Below are positions 44,376 through 52,433 of a stretch of DNA of 64,000 nt, piece after piece (within the stretch, counting starts at the first letter, position 1; every line of letters begins with the position of its first letter). The DNA is from CAYGLF01 sp964350945 (GTDB lineage: Bacteria > Chlamydiota > Chlamydiia > Chlamydiales > JAAZZY01). The notes under the pieces were generated by a model. That model saw only the letters and a program-made list of their open reading frames with translations, was not told the DNA's origin and did no database searches. The stretch is from positions 1 to 64,000 of the forward strand of contig CAYGLF010000002.1 in NCBI GenBank assembly GCA_964350945.1, read 5' to 3'. A program made the translations under genes and the position numbers.

Positions 44376-45635
44376 ATGATTCAAAAAATCTACTTTTTTA
44401 TACTACTGATCTGCGGCTCGAGCCTATCTTGTTCTTCTTTGCCACAAAAAGCCGTAATTTCAGTTCCTGTGGCTGATCTTACCGTTGAACCCTATTATAA
44501 GCTAAAAAAAAGAAAGCATTCGATTGAAGAGTACTATAGAACTATCCCTTTTAGCGGGAGCTGGGAGGCTTGTAAAAGAGCTCACCAGCTGCTGTTTAAT
44601 GAGGTTGTCACAGTTCTGGAAGAGAGAGGGGCTGAGGTTAAAGTTAGGATTTCAAACTTCTATTTTTTAAAGGAAAATGAGCCTTCTCCCGTTGACACCT
44701 ACTGGACACTTAAAAAAAATCTCACTTTTTTTGAAACTCTTAAGAGCGGCAAACAAAGCACTAAAAAATTTCCGCTAGCAATTGATTATAAAAAAAATAA
44801 GAGCATTGAGTTTGTTCAAGAGAAGGTTATTACTTTAAAAAAGCCATTCTACGACCCTGTTACTAAGGAGCTTTACTCTGTAGGGACTCGATTTGCAGCC
44901 TGTAACAACCAAGAACTTATGGGCAGGCATGGCCAGGGGTTTTTTGAGGTTTGGATTTTAGATCCGGTTTCTTTAAAAATAAAGACCACACAGGTCCCCA
45001 AAAGCAACTGTGTTCGCAACTACTCAAAAAAAAGAGAGGACCAAATCAATAATTTTGTGAAAGTTCTCAAGTTGTGGTCTGACCAAAAAAATGGTTCTAT
45101 TCCCTATGTTTTAGGGGGGTGGAGCTGGACAGTTCTTTGCTCAAATGATGATTATGAAATAAAGAGAGAGACTGACTCTAAATATGCCATTCACCGAAAA
45201 AAATGGGACCATTCTTCTAAAATGGGCTTTGACTGCATGGGAATGATTGGAAGGGCCGCTCAAATTTGCAATATCCCCTTTTATATAAAGAACACCACCA
45301 CTCTTTTAAAGGATCTTAAACACCTTCAAAATAAAGAAGCAATTGAACTTGGTGATGTGATCTGGTACCCGGGGCATGTTATGGTCGTCTCATCTCTCAA
45401 AAACAACCTTGTTATTGAAGCAAGAGGATATGAAAGAGGAAAGGGAAAGGTTCAAGAAGCACCTATAGAAAGTCTTTTTAAAGAGGCTCGAACCCTAGAA
45501 GAGCTTAGACAAAGGTATATTGAAAAAAAACCCATCACCGTTCTTTCTTCTGATGGAAAGCCCTGGAAAACCTTTAAAAGTTTTAAGATCTTGAAAATTA
45601 AAAGTATTTGGAGAGATCCGGAGACCTCACTATAA
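44376..45635 (+). CDS. NlpC/P60 peptidoglycan hydrolase lipoprotein
   Basis: 419 residues with a lipoprotein signal (IYFFILLICGSSLSC; lipobox SLSC). The N-terminal half (about 25-215) contains SH3-like modules that position the enzyme, and the C-terminal NlpC/P60 domain has Cys287 in FDCMGMIG, His334 in PGHVMVV and a third polar residue E348 in LVIEARGY. The opening IPYVLGGWSW is also typical. NlpC/P60 enzymes cut peptidoglycan stem peptides; a chlamydial NlpC enzyme is known to act in division-linked peptidoglycan turnover. The full domain set is present, so activity is likely. Confidence 0.88.
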   Translation: MIQKIYFFILLICGSSLSCSSLPQKAVISVPVADLTVEPYYKLKKRKHSIEEYYRTIPFSGSWEACKRAHQLLFNEVVTVLEERGAEVKVRISNFYFLKENEPSPVDTYWTLKKNLTFFETLKSGKQSTKKFPLAIDYKKNKSIEFVQEKVITLKKPFYDPVTKELYSVGTRFAACNNQELMGRHGQGFFEVWILDPVSLKIKTTQVPKSNCVRNYSKKREDQINNFVKVLKLWSDQKNGSIPYVLGGWSWTVLCSNDDYEIKRETDSKYAIHRKKWDHSSKMGFDCMGMIGRAAQICNIPFYIKNTTTLLKDLKHLQNKEAIELGDVIWYPGHVMVVSSLKNNLVIEARGYERGKGKVQEAPIESLFKEARTLEELRQRYIEKKPITVLSSDGKPWKTFKSFKILKIKSIWRDPETSL

Positions 45636-45645
45636 AAGGTTTTAG

Positions 45646-45674
45646 TTGACCGAAACCGACCTTCCAACTAGAAT
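45646..45674 (+). promoter_or_regulatory. Promoter of tRNA-Pro gene
   Basis: TTGACC (45646-45651) and TAGAAT (45669-45674) are separated by exactly 17 bp, giving a start near 45681 and a leader of about 20 nt before the tRNA. The TATAAT directly against the tRNA (45694-45699) is too close to be its promoter. Confidence 0.7.
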
Positions 45675-45699
45675 TACCCCTCTTTTTTGTTTTTATAAT

Positions 45700-45774
45700 C
45701 TGGGTGTAGCGCAGCATGGCCAGCGCACTTGCATGGGGTGCAAGGGGTCGGAGGTTCGAATCCTCTCACCCAGA
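45700..45774 (+). tRNA. tRNA-Pro, anticodon GGG
   Basis: The cloverleaf closes by eye: acceptor CTGGGTG/CACCCAG, D stem GCGC/GCGC, anticodon stem CTTGC/GCAAG with loop ATGGGGT (anticodon GGG at 45735-45737, U33 before it, G37 after it), variable GGGTC, and T arm GGAGG-TTCGAAT-CCTCT (one G-U pair). The discriminator is A774. No CCA is encoded. The sequence context resembles bacterial proline tRNAs of the GGG type. Confidence 0.95.
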
Positions 45775-45775
45775 C

Positions 45776-46010
45776 TCTTTGTGGAAAACAGGATCATAAC
45801 CCCGTTCATAACATGTTTATATCCTGAAAACAAAATTGTGCATAAGTGCCCGATGATGATAACCTACAATTTATAGACAATAACCCGACAGATTTTGAAC
45901 AGAGGTTTTTGCAGGGGAAAGATGGTAAGTTATCAACATTTCCACAGCACTCAAAGAAGAAGAAGAGTTATATATATTAATTAATAATATTATTCTAAGT
46001 AGGTTTCTAA
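45776..46010. other. Candidate chromosomal replication origin (oriC)
   Basis: This 235-bp gene-free spacer has two perfect DnaA boxes (consensus TTWTNCACA): TTTTCCACA on the minus strand at 45780-45788 and TTATGCACA on the minus strand at 45837-45845. Three one-mismatch boxes follow: TTATAGACA 45871-45879, TTATCAACA 45930-45938 and ATTTCCACA 45938-45946. An AT-only-like tract (about 45967-45997, TTATATATATTAATTAATAA and onward) follows as a candidate unwinding element. A G/C bias switch lies in this part of the window, and a parS site is 4 kb away. This combination fits oriC. Not proven: the position could also be nearby. Confidence 0.75.
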
Positions 46011-46715
46011 ATGCAAAATGCACCGCAAACATTTGAATTGTTCGATTTAGAAAAGTTTGATCATAAAAAGCTTTTTATAAAGTCTGACCAAGTTTGGTGT
46101 GCTTTAGGTAACATTTCAACTTACCTAGAAAAGAGTCAACTCGGATCGCATAGAGGAACCATATCTCCTCAAGCATATTTAGTGAACCCTGATGAGATTT
46201 CAATTGGAATTGGAACGGTTGTAGAGCCTGGGGCTTACATTAAGGGCCCTTGTATAATAGGGGATTACTGCACGATTCGTCATGGAGCCTATATTAGAGG
46301 AAACGTGATCACGGGTGACCATTGTGTTATTGGACACTGCACTGAAGTTAAAAACTCTATATTGCTTCAAAATGCTCAAGTGGCACACTTTGCATATGTT
46401 GGAGACTCTATTATTGGCAGTCATGTCAATTTGGGGGCTGGCGTTAAACTTGCAAACCTTCTTTTTAACCATAAAAACATCGAAATACAACTTGAAGGTC
46501 GGATGATTGATACTGAGAGAAAAAAACTGGGGGCGATTATTGGTGACCGTGCTCAAATAGGTTGTAACAGTGTGACGAACCCCGGTACAATCCTTTCAAA
46601 AAACACTCGCATCTACCCCTGCATTAATGTGGGAGGAGTTGTTTTGGAAAACTTTACAATTAAAACAAGTGCTGAAAGCATTTCTTTTTCACAAAAAAAT
46701 TATGCCTTTTCTTGA
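46011..46715 (+). CDS. Left-handed beta-helix acyltransferase-like protein (GlmU C-terminal-like)
   Basis: 234 residues with repeated hexapeptides of the [LIV]-G-x-x-x-x type (about 55-225), for example IGIGTVVEPGAYIKGPCIIG, CVIGHCTEVKNSIL and IIGSHVNLGAGVKLANL. The layout resembles the acetyltransferase half of GlmU but lacks the N-terminal uridylyltransferase. In chlamydiae an LbH protein with GlmU-like annotation precedes a prenyl synthase, as here. The substrate may be an amino sugar. The next gene starts 14 bp before its stop, so translation is coupled. It begins just after the AT-rich part of the candidate origin. Confidence 0.82.
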   Translation: MQNAPQTFELFDLEKFDHKKLFIKSDQVWCALGNISTYLEKSQLGSHRGTISPQAYLVNPDEISIGIGTVVEPGAYIKGPCIIGDYCTIRHGAYIRGNVITGDHCVIGHCTEVKNSILLQNAQVAHFAYVGDSIIGSHVNLGAGVKLANLLFNHKNIEIQLEGRMIDTERKKLGAIIGDRAQIGCNSVTNPGTILSKNTRIYPCINVGGVVLENFTIKTSAESISFSQKNYAFS

Positions 46716-47583
46716 TCAAAAAAAAAAAGAACTCAAATCGCTCCTAAAAAAATATAAAGATGAGGTCGATCGCTTCATTTTTAGCGAATATGGAGAAAGG
46801 TCTAAGGAAAACAAACTCTCTGAAGCCTTTTTTTATGCATTAGAAGGCGCTGGCAAGCGTTTTAGGCCAGCTATAACACTTATGGTGTCGGATGCTCTGA
46901 ACGGCTCTTTAAGCGCCTCCTACAGCGCTTTAGCTGTGGAGCTTTTTCATACAGCTTCATTAATTGCAGACGATCTTCCTTCAATGGATGATGATTCTCT
47001 TCGCCGCGACAAGCCCACCTTACATAAAGTGTATGGTGAGGATGTGGCAATTTTAACCAGCTATGCTCTAATTGGAGAGGGGTATCAGTGTATCTTTAAA
47101 AATAAAGAAGCGCTGAAGGGACAACTTTTGGATTTAGATGAAAGGTCTTTTTTGGCCCTAGAGCAACTAGCTAAAAATAACGGTTTGTCCGGTGCTCCCT
47201 GCGGTCAGTTTTTTGACTTACATCCGCTTTCTGTAAACCCTGAAAATCTCGATCAAGTTCTCTATCGAAAAACAGCCATTTTTTTTGAGACAGCCTTTTC
47301 GCTGGGTTGGTTGTTTGGTGGCGGGGATTTAACAAAAGTTTCACAGGTTAATCGGGCTGCTTTTCACTTTGGAATGGCTTTTCAAATCTACGATGACTTT
47401 TGTGACTATAAGGCAGACCTGCAAAAAAACAAGCAGGTTAACTACGCGGTGGCCTTTGGGCCCCAAAGGGCCCGAGAAAGCCTATACAAGCATCTCGACT
47501 TTTGTCGATCTGATTTAGACAAACTAGGCCTGTATCAAACTCAGTTTAAAGAGATGCTCGATTTTTTAGGAGCTTCTGTTTAA
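46702..47583 (+). CDS. ispA: Polyprenyl synthetase (IspA-like)
   Basis: 293 residues after the chosen ATG. Both aspartate-rich motifs of trans-prenyl synthases are present: the first in IADDLPSMDDDSLRRDKP (about 88-104) and the second in QIYDDFCDYKAD (about 230). The FFYALEGAGKRFRPAI motif binds IPP. It makes farnesyl or geranylgeranyl diphosphate for undecaprenyl and quinone synthesis. The open frame extends back to 46627 but would then overlap the beta-helix gene by about 90 bp; the ATG at 46702 gives the natural start. It converges with recA, sharing 4 bp at the 3' ends. Confidence 0.9.
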   Translation: MPFLDQKKKELKSLLKKYKDEVDRFIFSEYGERSKENKLSEAFFYALEGAGKRFRPAITLMVSDALNGSLSASYSALAVELFHTASLIADDLPSMDDDSLRRDKPTLHKVYGEDVAILTSYALIGEGYQCIFKNKEALKGQLLDLDERSFLALEQLAKNNGLSGAPCGQFFDLHPLSVNPENLDQVLYRKTAIFFETAFSLGWLFGGGDLTKVSQVNRAAFHFGMAFQIYDDFCDYKADLQKNKQVNYAVAFGPQRARESLYKHLDFCRSDLDKLGLYQTQFKEMLDFLGASV

Positions 47584-48617
47584 ACAAGAGCCGCTTCTTG
47601 AGTGGGGGCTTTAATAAGTCCCGCTTTTTCTAAAACAGCTTTTTCAATTTCTTTTAAAAGCTCAGGGTTATTTTTAAGCTCTTGTCGCACAGATTCTTTT
47701 CCTTGACCCAAGCGGTTTTCTTTGTAGCTAAACCATGAACCCTTTTTGTCGATGACCCCAAGTTCAACACCTTTATCAATAAGGGTGCCTTCATAAGAAA
47801 TTCCCTCTTTGAAAATAAGGTCAAACTCTGCAACCTGAAAAGGAGGAGCCATTTTGTTTTTAACGACTTTTACTTTAACTCTATTGCCGTAGTCGAGGTT
47901 GTCAGCTCCCTTCAACCCTGCAATTCTACGAATATCCATACGAATCGAAGAGTAGAATTTTAGGGCGCGTCCACCAGTCGTTGTTTCAGGGCTTCCAAAC
48001 ATCACCCCAATTTTTTCTCTTATTTGGTTAATAAATACAGCACATGTATTGGTCCTTGCTAAAGTTGCGGTCAGCTTTCTTAGCGCCTGAGACATCATTC
48101 GAGCTTGAAGGCCAACGTGGGTATCCCCAATCTCGCCGGCAAGTTCATTTTTAGGAACAAGAGCAGCAACAGAGTCAACAACAATGATATCAACAGCATT
48201 TGACCTAGCAAGCATCTCTGCAATATTCAATGCATCTTCCCCGCAGTCTGGTTGGGAAATTAATAGGTCATCGACATTCACCCCAATATTTGAAGCATAA
48301 ACAGGGTCTAGCGCGTGCTCTGCATCAATATACGCAGCAACTCCACCCGTTTTTTGGGCATTAGCAACCAGGTGGGTTGCAAGTGTTGATTTTCCAGAAG
48401 ACTCTGGTCCATAAATTTCAACGATACGCCCTCTTGGAACGCCGCCAATTCCAAGAGCAATGTCTAACGTGACAGCTCCGGTTTTGATGACGTCGAAAGA
48501 ACTTGTGCTCTGGTGCTTTCCAAGTGTCATAATTGAGCCTTCGCCAAACTGTTTTTCAATATGTGAAATGGCAAGCTCTAGTGCTTTTTTCTTTTCCTGT
48601 CCTTTCGAATCGCTCAT
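47580..48617 (-). CDS. recA: Recombinase RecA
   Basis: 345 residues with Walker A GPESSGKST (about 70-78), Walker B VDIIVVDSVAALVP, loop L1 region DTHVGLQARMMSQALRKL and loop L2 CAVFINQIREKIGVMFGSPE, all intact. RecA forms filaments on single-stranded DNA for recombination and repair. No LexA box was seen upstream, in keeping with the absence of a classic SOS system in chlamydiae. It is divergent from the fused ABC transporter with an 82-bp spacer. Confidence 0.98.
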   Translation of the reverse strand: MSDSKGQEKKKALELAISHIEKQFGEGSIMTLGKHQSTSSFDVIKTGAVTLDIALGIGGVPRGRIVEIYGPESSGKSTLATHLVANAQKTGGVAAYIDAEHALDPVYASNIGVNVDDLLISQPDCGEDALNIAEMLARSNAVDIIVVDSVAALVPKNELAGEIGDTHVGLQARMMSQALRKLTATLARTNTCAVFINQIREKIGVMFGSPETTTGGRALKFYSSIRMDIRRIAGLKGADNLDYGNRVKVKVVKNKMAPPFQVAEFDLIFKEGISYEGTLIDKGVELGVIDKKGSWFSYKENRLGQGKESVRQELKNNPELLKEIEKAVLEKAGLIKAPTQEAALV

Positions 48618-48699
48618 AGTGTAAAGCCTTTTTTGAGTTTTAATAGATAAAGTTTTATGATGCAGAATATATTATTATAATTCAAGAAAGCTGAATCGG

Positions 48700-50163
48700 A
48701 TGGTTTTAAAAGTAGAGATAAATCGAAAGGACAACTCATGTCCATTTCAAAATGACCGCATTGATTTTGAAATTAGTAAAGGGGAGTGCTTTTGGTTAAG
48801 AGGGCCCTCGGGAGCTGGAAAAACATCTATTGCAAGTGATTTAGCTAAGTTGAATCCTCTAAGGGGAGCAGAGCTTTTGATGTCTTGGGATGAGGCCATT
48901 GACCCAGAGGTTCCACCAATAGGAATTCTATTTCAGGAAGGGGTTTTAATTGATTCTCTAAGCCTAAAAGAAAACATCGTTTTAAGTTGCCGTTCTGCTG
49001 GTAAACCAGAGAGCGATGAAGCAGTTTCAGCTCTTTTAAAAAGCGTGGATCTTCAAGAAGAAGATGGCTTAAAAATGCCCAATGAACTGAGTGGTGGAAT
49101 GCTTCGAAGGGCGGCTCTTTCTATGATCTTTGCTCAAGAGAAAAAGGTGATTATTTTAGATGAACCCTTTGTTGGCTTAGATCCCATTACAGCTGGAGAG
49201 GTTGTTAAGGTGATCAATTCATTGAAAGAAAGAGGGGTTTCATTTGTTTTAATTTCTCACCAAGAAGAGTTGTGCTTGCAGGTTTGTACTCGCGGAAAAG
49301 AGGTCACTTTACTACCTCGTGGGCGAGAGACTCAAAGCGACACTAAAAGGCGAGCTCCTCGAACAAGCCTACTGGTTAGAACGATCGACAAAACCATTGA
49401 TTATCTTGGCATTTCAATCCCTTTAATTATTTGTGCTTTTTTTGCTGCGGGCTTTGCGACGAGTATGCTGTTTGCTCAAATGCTGAAAGAAACAGACATC
49501 AATATGATTATGAATCAGTTTGATACAGAGCACACCTCTCTCTTATTTAAGATCTTTGGACATGAGTTTGCTAAAATTGCCTCTAGGTATCTACCGGCGA
49601 TCAAAGATAAGATTTATGTGATGACAATGGCCAGGGGGTTTGTTGTCGAGCTTGGCCCTCTACTAACAGCTCTTTTGCTTGCTGGGCGTATTGGGGGAAG
49701 TTATGCAGGGGAAGTTTCAATGATGCAAGCAACGGATCAAAACAAGCTTCTTGAAACCTTAGGGATTAGCCCTAGAAAATGGAGCCTTTTACCTTCTGCA
49801 ATTGCCGCTTTTATAGCAGCGCCCATTTTAACCGTCATTGGTACTTATGTGGGTTTGTTGGCAGGGGGGTGGGTGAGTCTTCTTGGAAAGTATGGGTTTT
49901 TCAGTTCATTAAAACCTTACTGGGCAGGGATTCGAGAAAATACATTCGTGCAGTCTCCACTAATCAATTATCCACCGTTTGTAAATATCTATCGAAGCAT
50001 TGGATTTATGTTTATTATTTTGCTGGTTGCTGAGATTTGTTCTCGTTTTAAAAGAAACCTACAGCCTCGAGATGTTCCAAGGTGTATCACCTGGGCGGTG
50101 GTTTTTGGCAGCTTAAGTGTGATCTTGTGTGATTGGCTCTTTTCTCAAATTTACCACACCTAA
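48700..50163 (+). CDS. Fused MlaF-MlaE-type lipid ABC transporter
   Basis: 487 residues. The N-terminal half (1-230) is an ABC ATPase: Walker A GPSGAGKT (K41), signature LSGGMLRR (S131), Walker B IILDEPFVGLDP, H-loop ISHQEE. The C-terminal half (about 235-487) is a MlaE permease with its hallmark ELGPLLTALLLAGRIGG, followed by GEVSMMQATDQNKLLETLGI and further membrane segments. In other bacteria these are two proteins that export or retrieve phospholipids between membranes. Here the order ATPase-permease is joined in one reading frame with no frameshift evident. No MlaD or MlaC partner is visible next to it. Confidence 0.85.
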   Translation: MVLKVEINRKDNSCPFQNDRIDFEISKGECFWLRGPSGAGKTSIASDLAKLNPLRGAELLMSWDEAIDPEVPPIGILFQEGVLIDSLSLKENIVLSCRSAGKPESDEAVSALLKSVDLQEEDGLKMPNELSGGMLRRAALSMIFAQEKKVIILDEPFVGLDPITAGEVVKVINSLKERGVSFVLISHQEELCLQVCTRGKEVTLLPRGRETQSDTKRRAPRTSLLVRTIDKTIDYLGISIPLIICAFFAAGFATSMLFAQMLKETDINMIMNQFDTEHTSLLFKIFGHEFAKIASRYLPAIKDKIYVMTMARGFVVELGPLLTALLLAGRIGGSYAGEVSMMQATDQNKLLETLGISPRKWSLLPSAIAAFIAAPILTVIGTYVGLLAGGWVSLLGKYGFFSSLKPYWAGIRENTFVQSPLINYPPFVNIYRSIGFMFIILLVAEICSRFKRNLQPRDVPRCITWAVVFGSLSVILCDWLFSQIYHT

Positions 50164-50693
50164 AACAAAAGAACTTCGTTGACTTTTTGGTCGTGAGCTT
50201 CCAAGGGAAGAGAGGTGCTGCTTATTTGTTCTTTAAACCCTATCCCGAGAGTTTTTATTGGGTTGTATAGAGAAATAAAAGAGTCATAAAATCCCTTTCC
50301 TCTACCCAGGCGCCCCCCTTCTCCATCATAGGCAAGAGCCGGGATAATAAAAAAGGAAACCAAACTTATCTGTATAGGGGGTTCCTGAGAATTTTGGGGC
50401 TCTAACACTCCCCACTTTGAGGGTTTGAGGTCTTTAATACTGTGAACTGGGTAGTAATGTAGCTTGCTTCCTACTACTTGTGGAAGGAGTAGTTTTTTTT
50501 CCAAAATCATTTCTTTGTTAAAGTCCCAGATGTCTATTTCACTGTCGATAGGAGCAAAAGACGCGACCCAAGAAGCCTCTTTTGAAAGGTCTTTCAAAGT
50601 GTCGCACGCATCCTTAGAGCCTTGCTCTCTTCGCTGCTTGCTAAGAGAGGATATTTGGGATAAAAAAATTTTTCTAAGCGATGCTTTATTCAA
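50160..50693 (-). CDS. ygfA: 5-formyltetrahydrofolate cyclo-ligase
   Basis: 177 residues with the family signature GEGGRLGRGKGFYDSFI near residue 130 and the C-terminal LPLEAHDQKVNEVL. The start has the basic RKIFLSQISSLSKQRREQG seen in the family. It converts 5-formyl-THF to 5,10-methenyl-THF. It lies at the end of a four-gene minus-strand operon with overlapping ends (8 bp with the MORN gene) and beside recA, a conserved chlamydial neighbourhood. Confidence 0.92.
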   Translation of the reverse strand: MNKASLRKIFLSQISSLSKQRREQGSKDACDTLKDLSKEASWVASFAPIDSEIDIWDFNKEMILEKKLLLPQVVGSKLHYYPVHSIKDLKPSKWGVLEPQNSQEPPIQISLVSFFIIPALAYDGEGGRLGRGKGFYDSFISLYNPIKTLGIGFKEQISSTSLPLEAHDQKVNEVLLF

Positions 50694-51927
50694 CAGGCTT
50701 TCCCTCTTGGTACTCTATTTTTTTTACAAAAACCCCATTGGAGTCATGCAGCGTGGCGGTGCCGTAGCCTTTTACAACCAAAGAGATGGGAGTGCCAACC
50801 CCCCTTTTATAATAAGCTCCCTTTATGAGTTTGTCCCCCTCGTACTCTTCTATAAGTAAAAGGTTTCCATCTTGAAACCAAGCTGTTGAAACACCCTGTT
50901 TTTTATTGAAGCTCATCTCCTTACAGGACTCTATTTGTCCGCAAGGATACCAAGTCTTAACCCTTCCATGGATTGTTCCGCCCACCCACTCAATTTCGAG
51001 TTTTACTTGTTGTGATTGAGGATAAAAAAGCTGCTCAAGACCCTCTTTAACACCCTCTTTTTGATTGAAGACAGAAACCAGGTATTCTTGTTCGTCAAAA
51101 GACTCGACGGTGCCACAGGGAACTCCCTTTTGGTACTGGTGAACTTCGTACCCCCCCGACTCATCAAAAAAGACTCTTTTTCCCGCTCCTTTTTTTACCT
51201 CACCTAATTTCTTTTTTGAAGATGATAGATAAACACCTTGCATTAGAAGCCCGTTTTCAAAAATCTCATCAGAGGCAAGCTCTCCACTTTCCCAGTACTT
51301 TTGACAAACTCCATTTTTCTGGTCCATGTTAAAACTGTTTTTTTCGATAAGCTCGCCATTCGAGTTGTAAATCGTTTCTTCCCCATGAATTTTATTTTTA
51401 GTATAGGGTGTTATGCTTTTAAGGCTGCCGTTTGCGTGGTAGGTTTTTACAGATTGTTCAAGGGATCCATTTTGATAAAAGAACAAGGCCCTTAATTGCC
51501 CATTCTCGTCAAAAGCCTTATTTTCACCTTCAAAGGTCCAGGTGTTTTGAGCTGAAATGTCAGTGTCGGCAATTCCTTGAGAGACGTAGGCTTGTATTTT
51601 TAGACAGCCGTTTTCATGCCACTCTTTGTAATTTCCACAGGCTTGATTGTTTTTGCACTCTAAAAACATGTGTATTTGACCACTTGGGTAGTAGGTGGTT
51701 ATAACAGTTTGAGCCTCGCCTCCTTTTTTAAAGGTTCTCACCATCTTTTTGCACGGGTGTTTGCTTAAGGCTGAAACCCTCTCGTACTGCTTAAGTCTCT
51801 CTTTGTTTGTAATCGTTTCAGTAAGCCCTTTTTGATTTGTTAAGTGCACTTTGGTAAGAGTTTGAGAAGATGCCGTGCACCCCATAAAAAAAACGCCCGT
51901 TATTAAAGCTAAAATATTTAGTTTCAT
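50686..51927 (-). CDS. MORN/YwqK-repeat lipoprotein
   Basis: 413 residues with a lipoprotein signal (ILALITGVFFMGC) and about 10 tandem MORN_2-type repeats, each with a [YH]-x-x-G-x-[LI] core, such as YYPSGQIHMFLECKNN, YHANGSLKSITPYTKNKIHG and WYPCGQIESCKEM. These repeats form beta strands for membrane or protein contacts. In chlamydiae such a protein sits next to the 5-FTHF cyclo-ligase gene. Predicted periplasmic or outer-membrane-anchored; function unknown. Ends overlap both neighbours (8 bp and 4 bp). Confidence 0.85.
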   Translation of the reverse strand: MKLNILALITGVFFMGCTASSQTLTKVHLTNQKGLTETITNKERLKQYERVSALSKHPCKKMVRTFKKGGEAQTVITTYYPSGQIHMFLECKNNQACGNYKEWHENGCLKIQAYVSQGIADTDISAQNTWTFEGENKAFDENGQLRALFFYQNGSLEQSVKTYHANGSLKSITPYTKNKIHGEETIYNSNGELIEKNSFNMDQKNGVCQKYWESGELASDEIFENGLLMQGVYLSSSKKKLGEVKKGAGKRVFFDESGGYEVHQYQKGVPCGTVESFDEQEYLVSVFNQKEGVKEGLEQLFYPQSQQVKLEIEWVGGTIHGRVKTWYPCGQIESCKEMSFNKKQGVSTAWFQDGNLLLIEEYEGDKLIKGAYYKRGVGTPISLVVKGYGTATLHDSNGVFVKKIEYQEGKPVE

Positions 51928-52433
51928 CTTTTTGTTTTATACTCTCTTTTAGTTAGCTTAAAGTTTAGGTCATAGAGGGTGTTTTTTTCTCCTGTGTTTT
52001 TTTTAAGAGAAAACTCGTTAAAAATTAAATGAGGAGCCCTTTGGCTTTTCAGGTGACTTTGCTCTACGCGTTCTAAGAGCGTTTTAAGGTCTTTCAAATC
52101 GACACAAATACTACGAGCAAGACTTTCTATTTTATCTTGGTAAAAGGGAGATGAGGACCCTTTAGACTCTATGAGCAGAATTTTTTGTTTATCCCTTGAG
52201 GTTGCCATTGATTCAATTTGATTGTAAAGGTAGTTGGGCTCAGGGTCTTGGTAAACTTCCTTGGTTGCTGTATTTTCTTTTTCAGTGAAGGAAAATGACT
52301 TTATTTGATCGGTAAGTAGAACAATCGCAGTGTGCTTGTTTTTTAGGCTGCCAAACTGTTTCCATTTCAATAAATTATATGAAACCAAAGGAAGCAGCAT
52401 GACAAAATGTATGAGAGCAAGTCTTTTAAACAT
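51924..52433 (-). CDS. Small bitopic membrane protein, GspM/PilO-like candidate
   Basis: 169 residues with one N-terminal membrane helix (about 5-22, ALIHFVMLLPLVSYNLL) and a periplasmic part with a heptad-like stretch followed by strands (RAPHLIFNEFSLKK ... LYDLNFKLTKREY). This fits the GspM or PilO shape of type II secretion/type IV pilus inner-membrane platforms. It overlaps the GspL-like gene upstream by 8 bp and the MORN lipoprotein by 4 bp. The assignment is by architecture and context, not by a sequence motif. Confidence 0.55.
   Translation of the reverse strand: MFKRLALIHFVMLLPLVSYNLLKWKQFGSLKNKHTAIVLLTDQIKSFSFTEKENTATKEVYQDPEPNYLYNQIESMATSRDKQKILLIESKGSSSPFYQDKIESLARSICVDLKDLKTLLERVEQSHLKSQRAPHLIFNEFSLKKNTGEKNTLYDLNFKLTKREYKTKR

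Noticed and set aside
45694..45699. TATAAT directly before tRNA-Pro
   Set aside because: It touches the tRNA's first base, so transcription would start inside the tRNA; the TTGACC-17-TAGAAT pair upstream fits better.
45646..45876. A 76-codon open frame overlying the tRNA-Pro gene
   Set aside because: It runs through the tRNA and the DnaA-box spacer, has no ribosome site, and its protein has no recognisable character.
46627..46701. Longer start for the prenyl synthase
   Set aside because: It would overlap the beta-helix gene by about 90 bp and add residues that do not match the family; the ATG at 46702 is natural.
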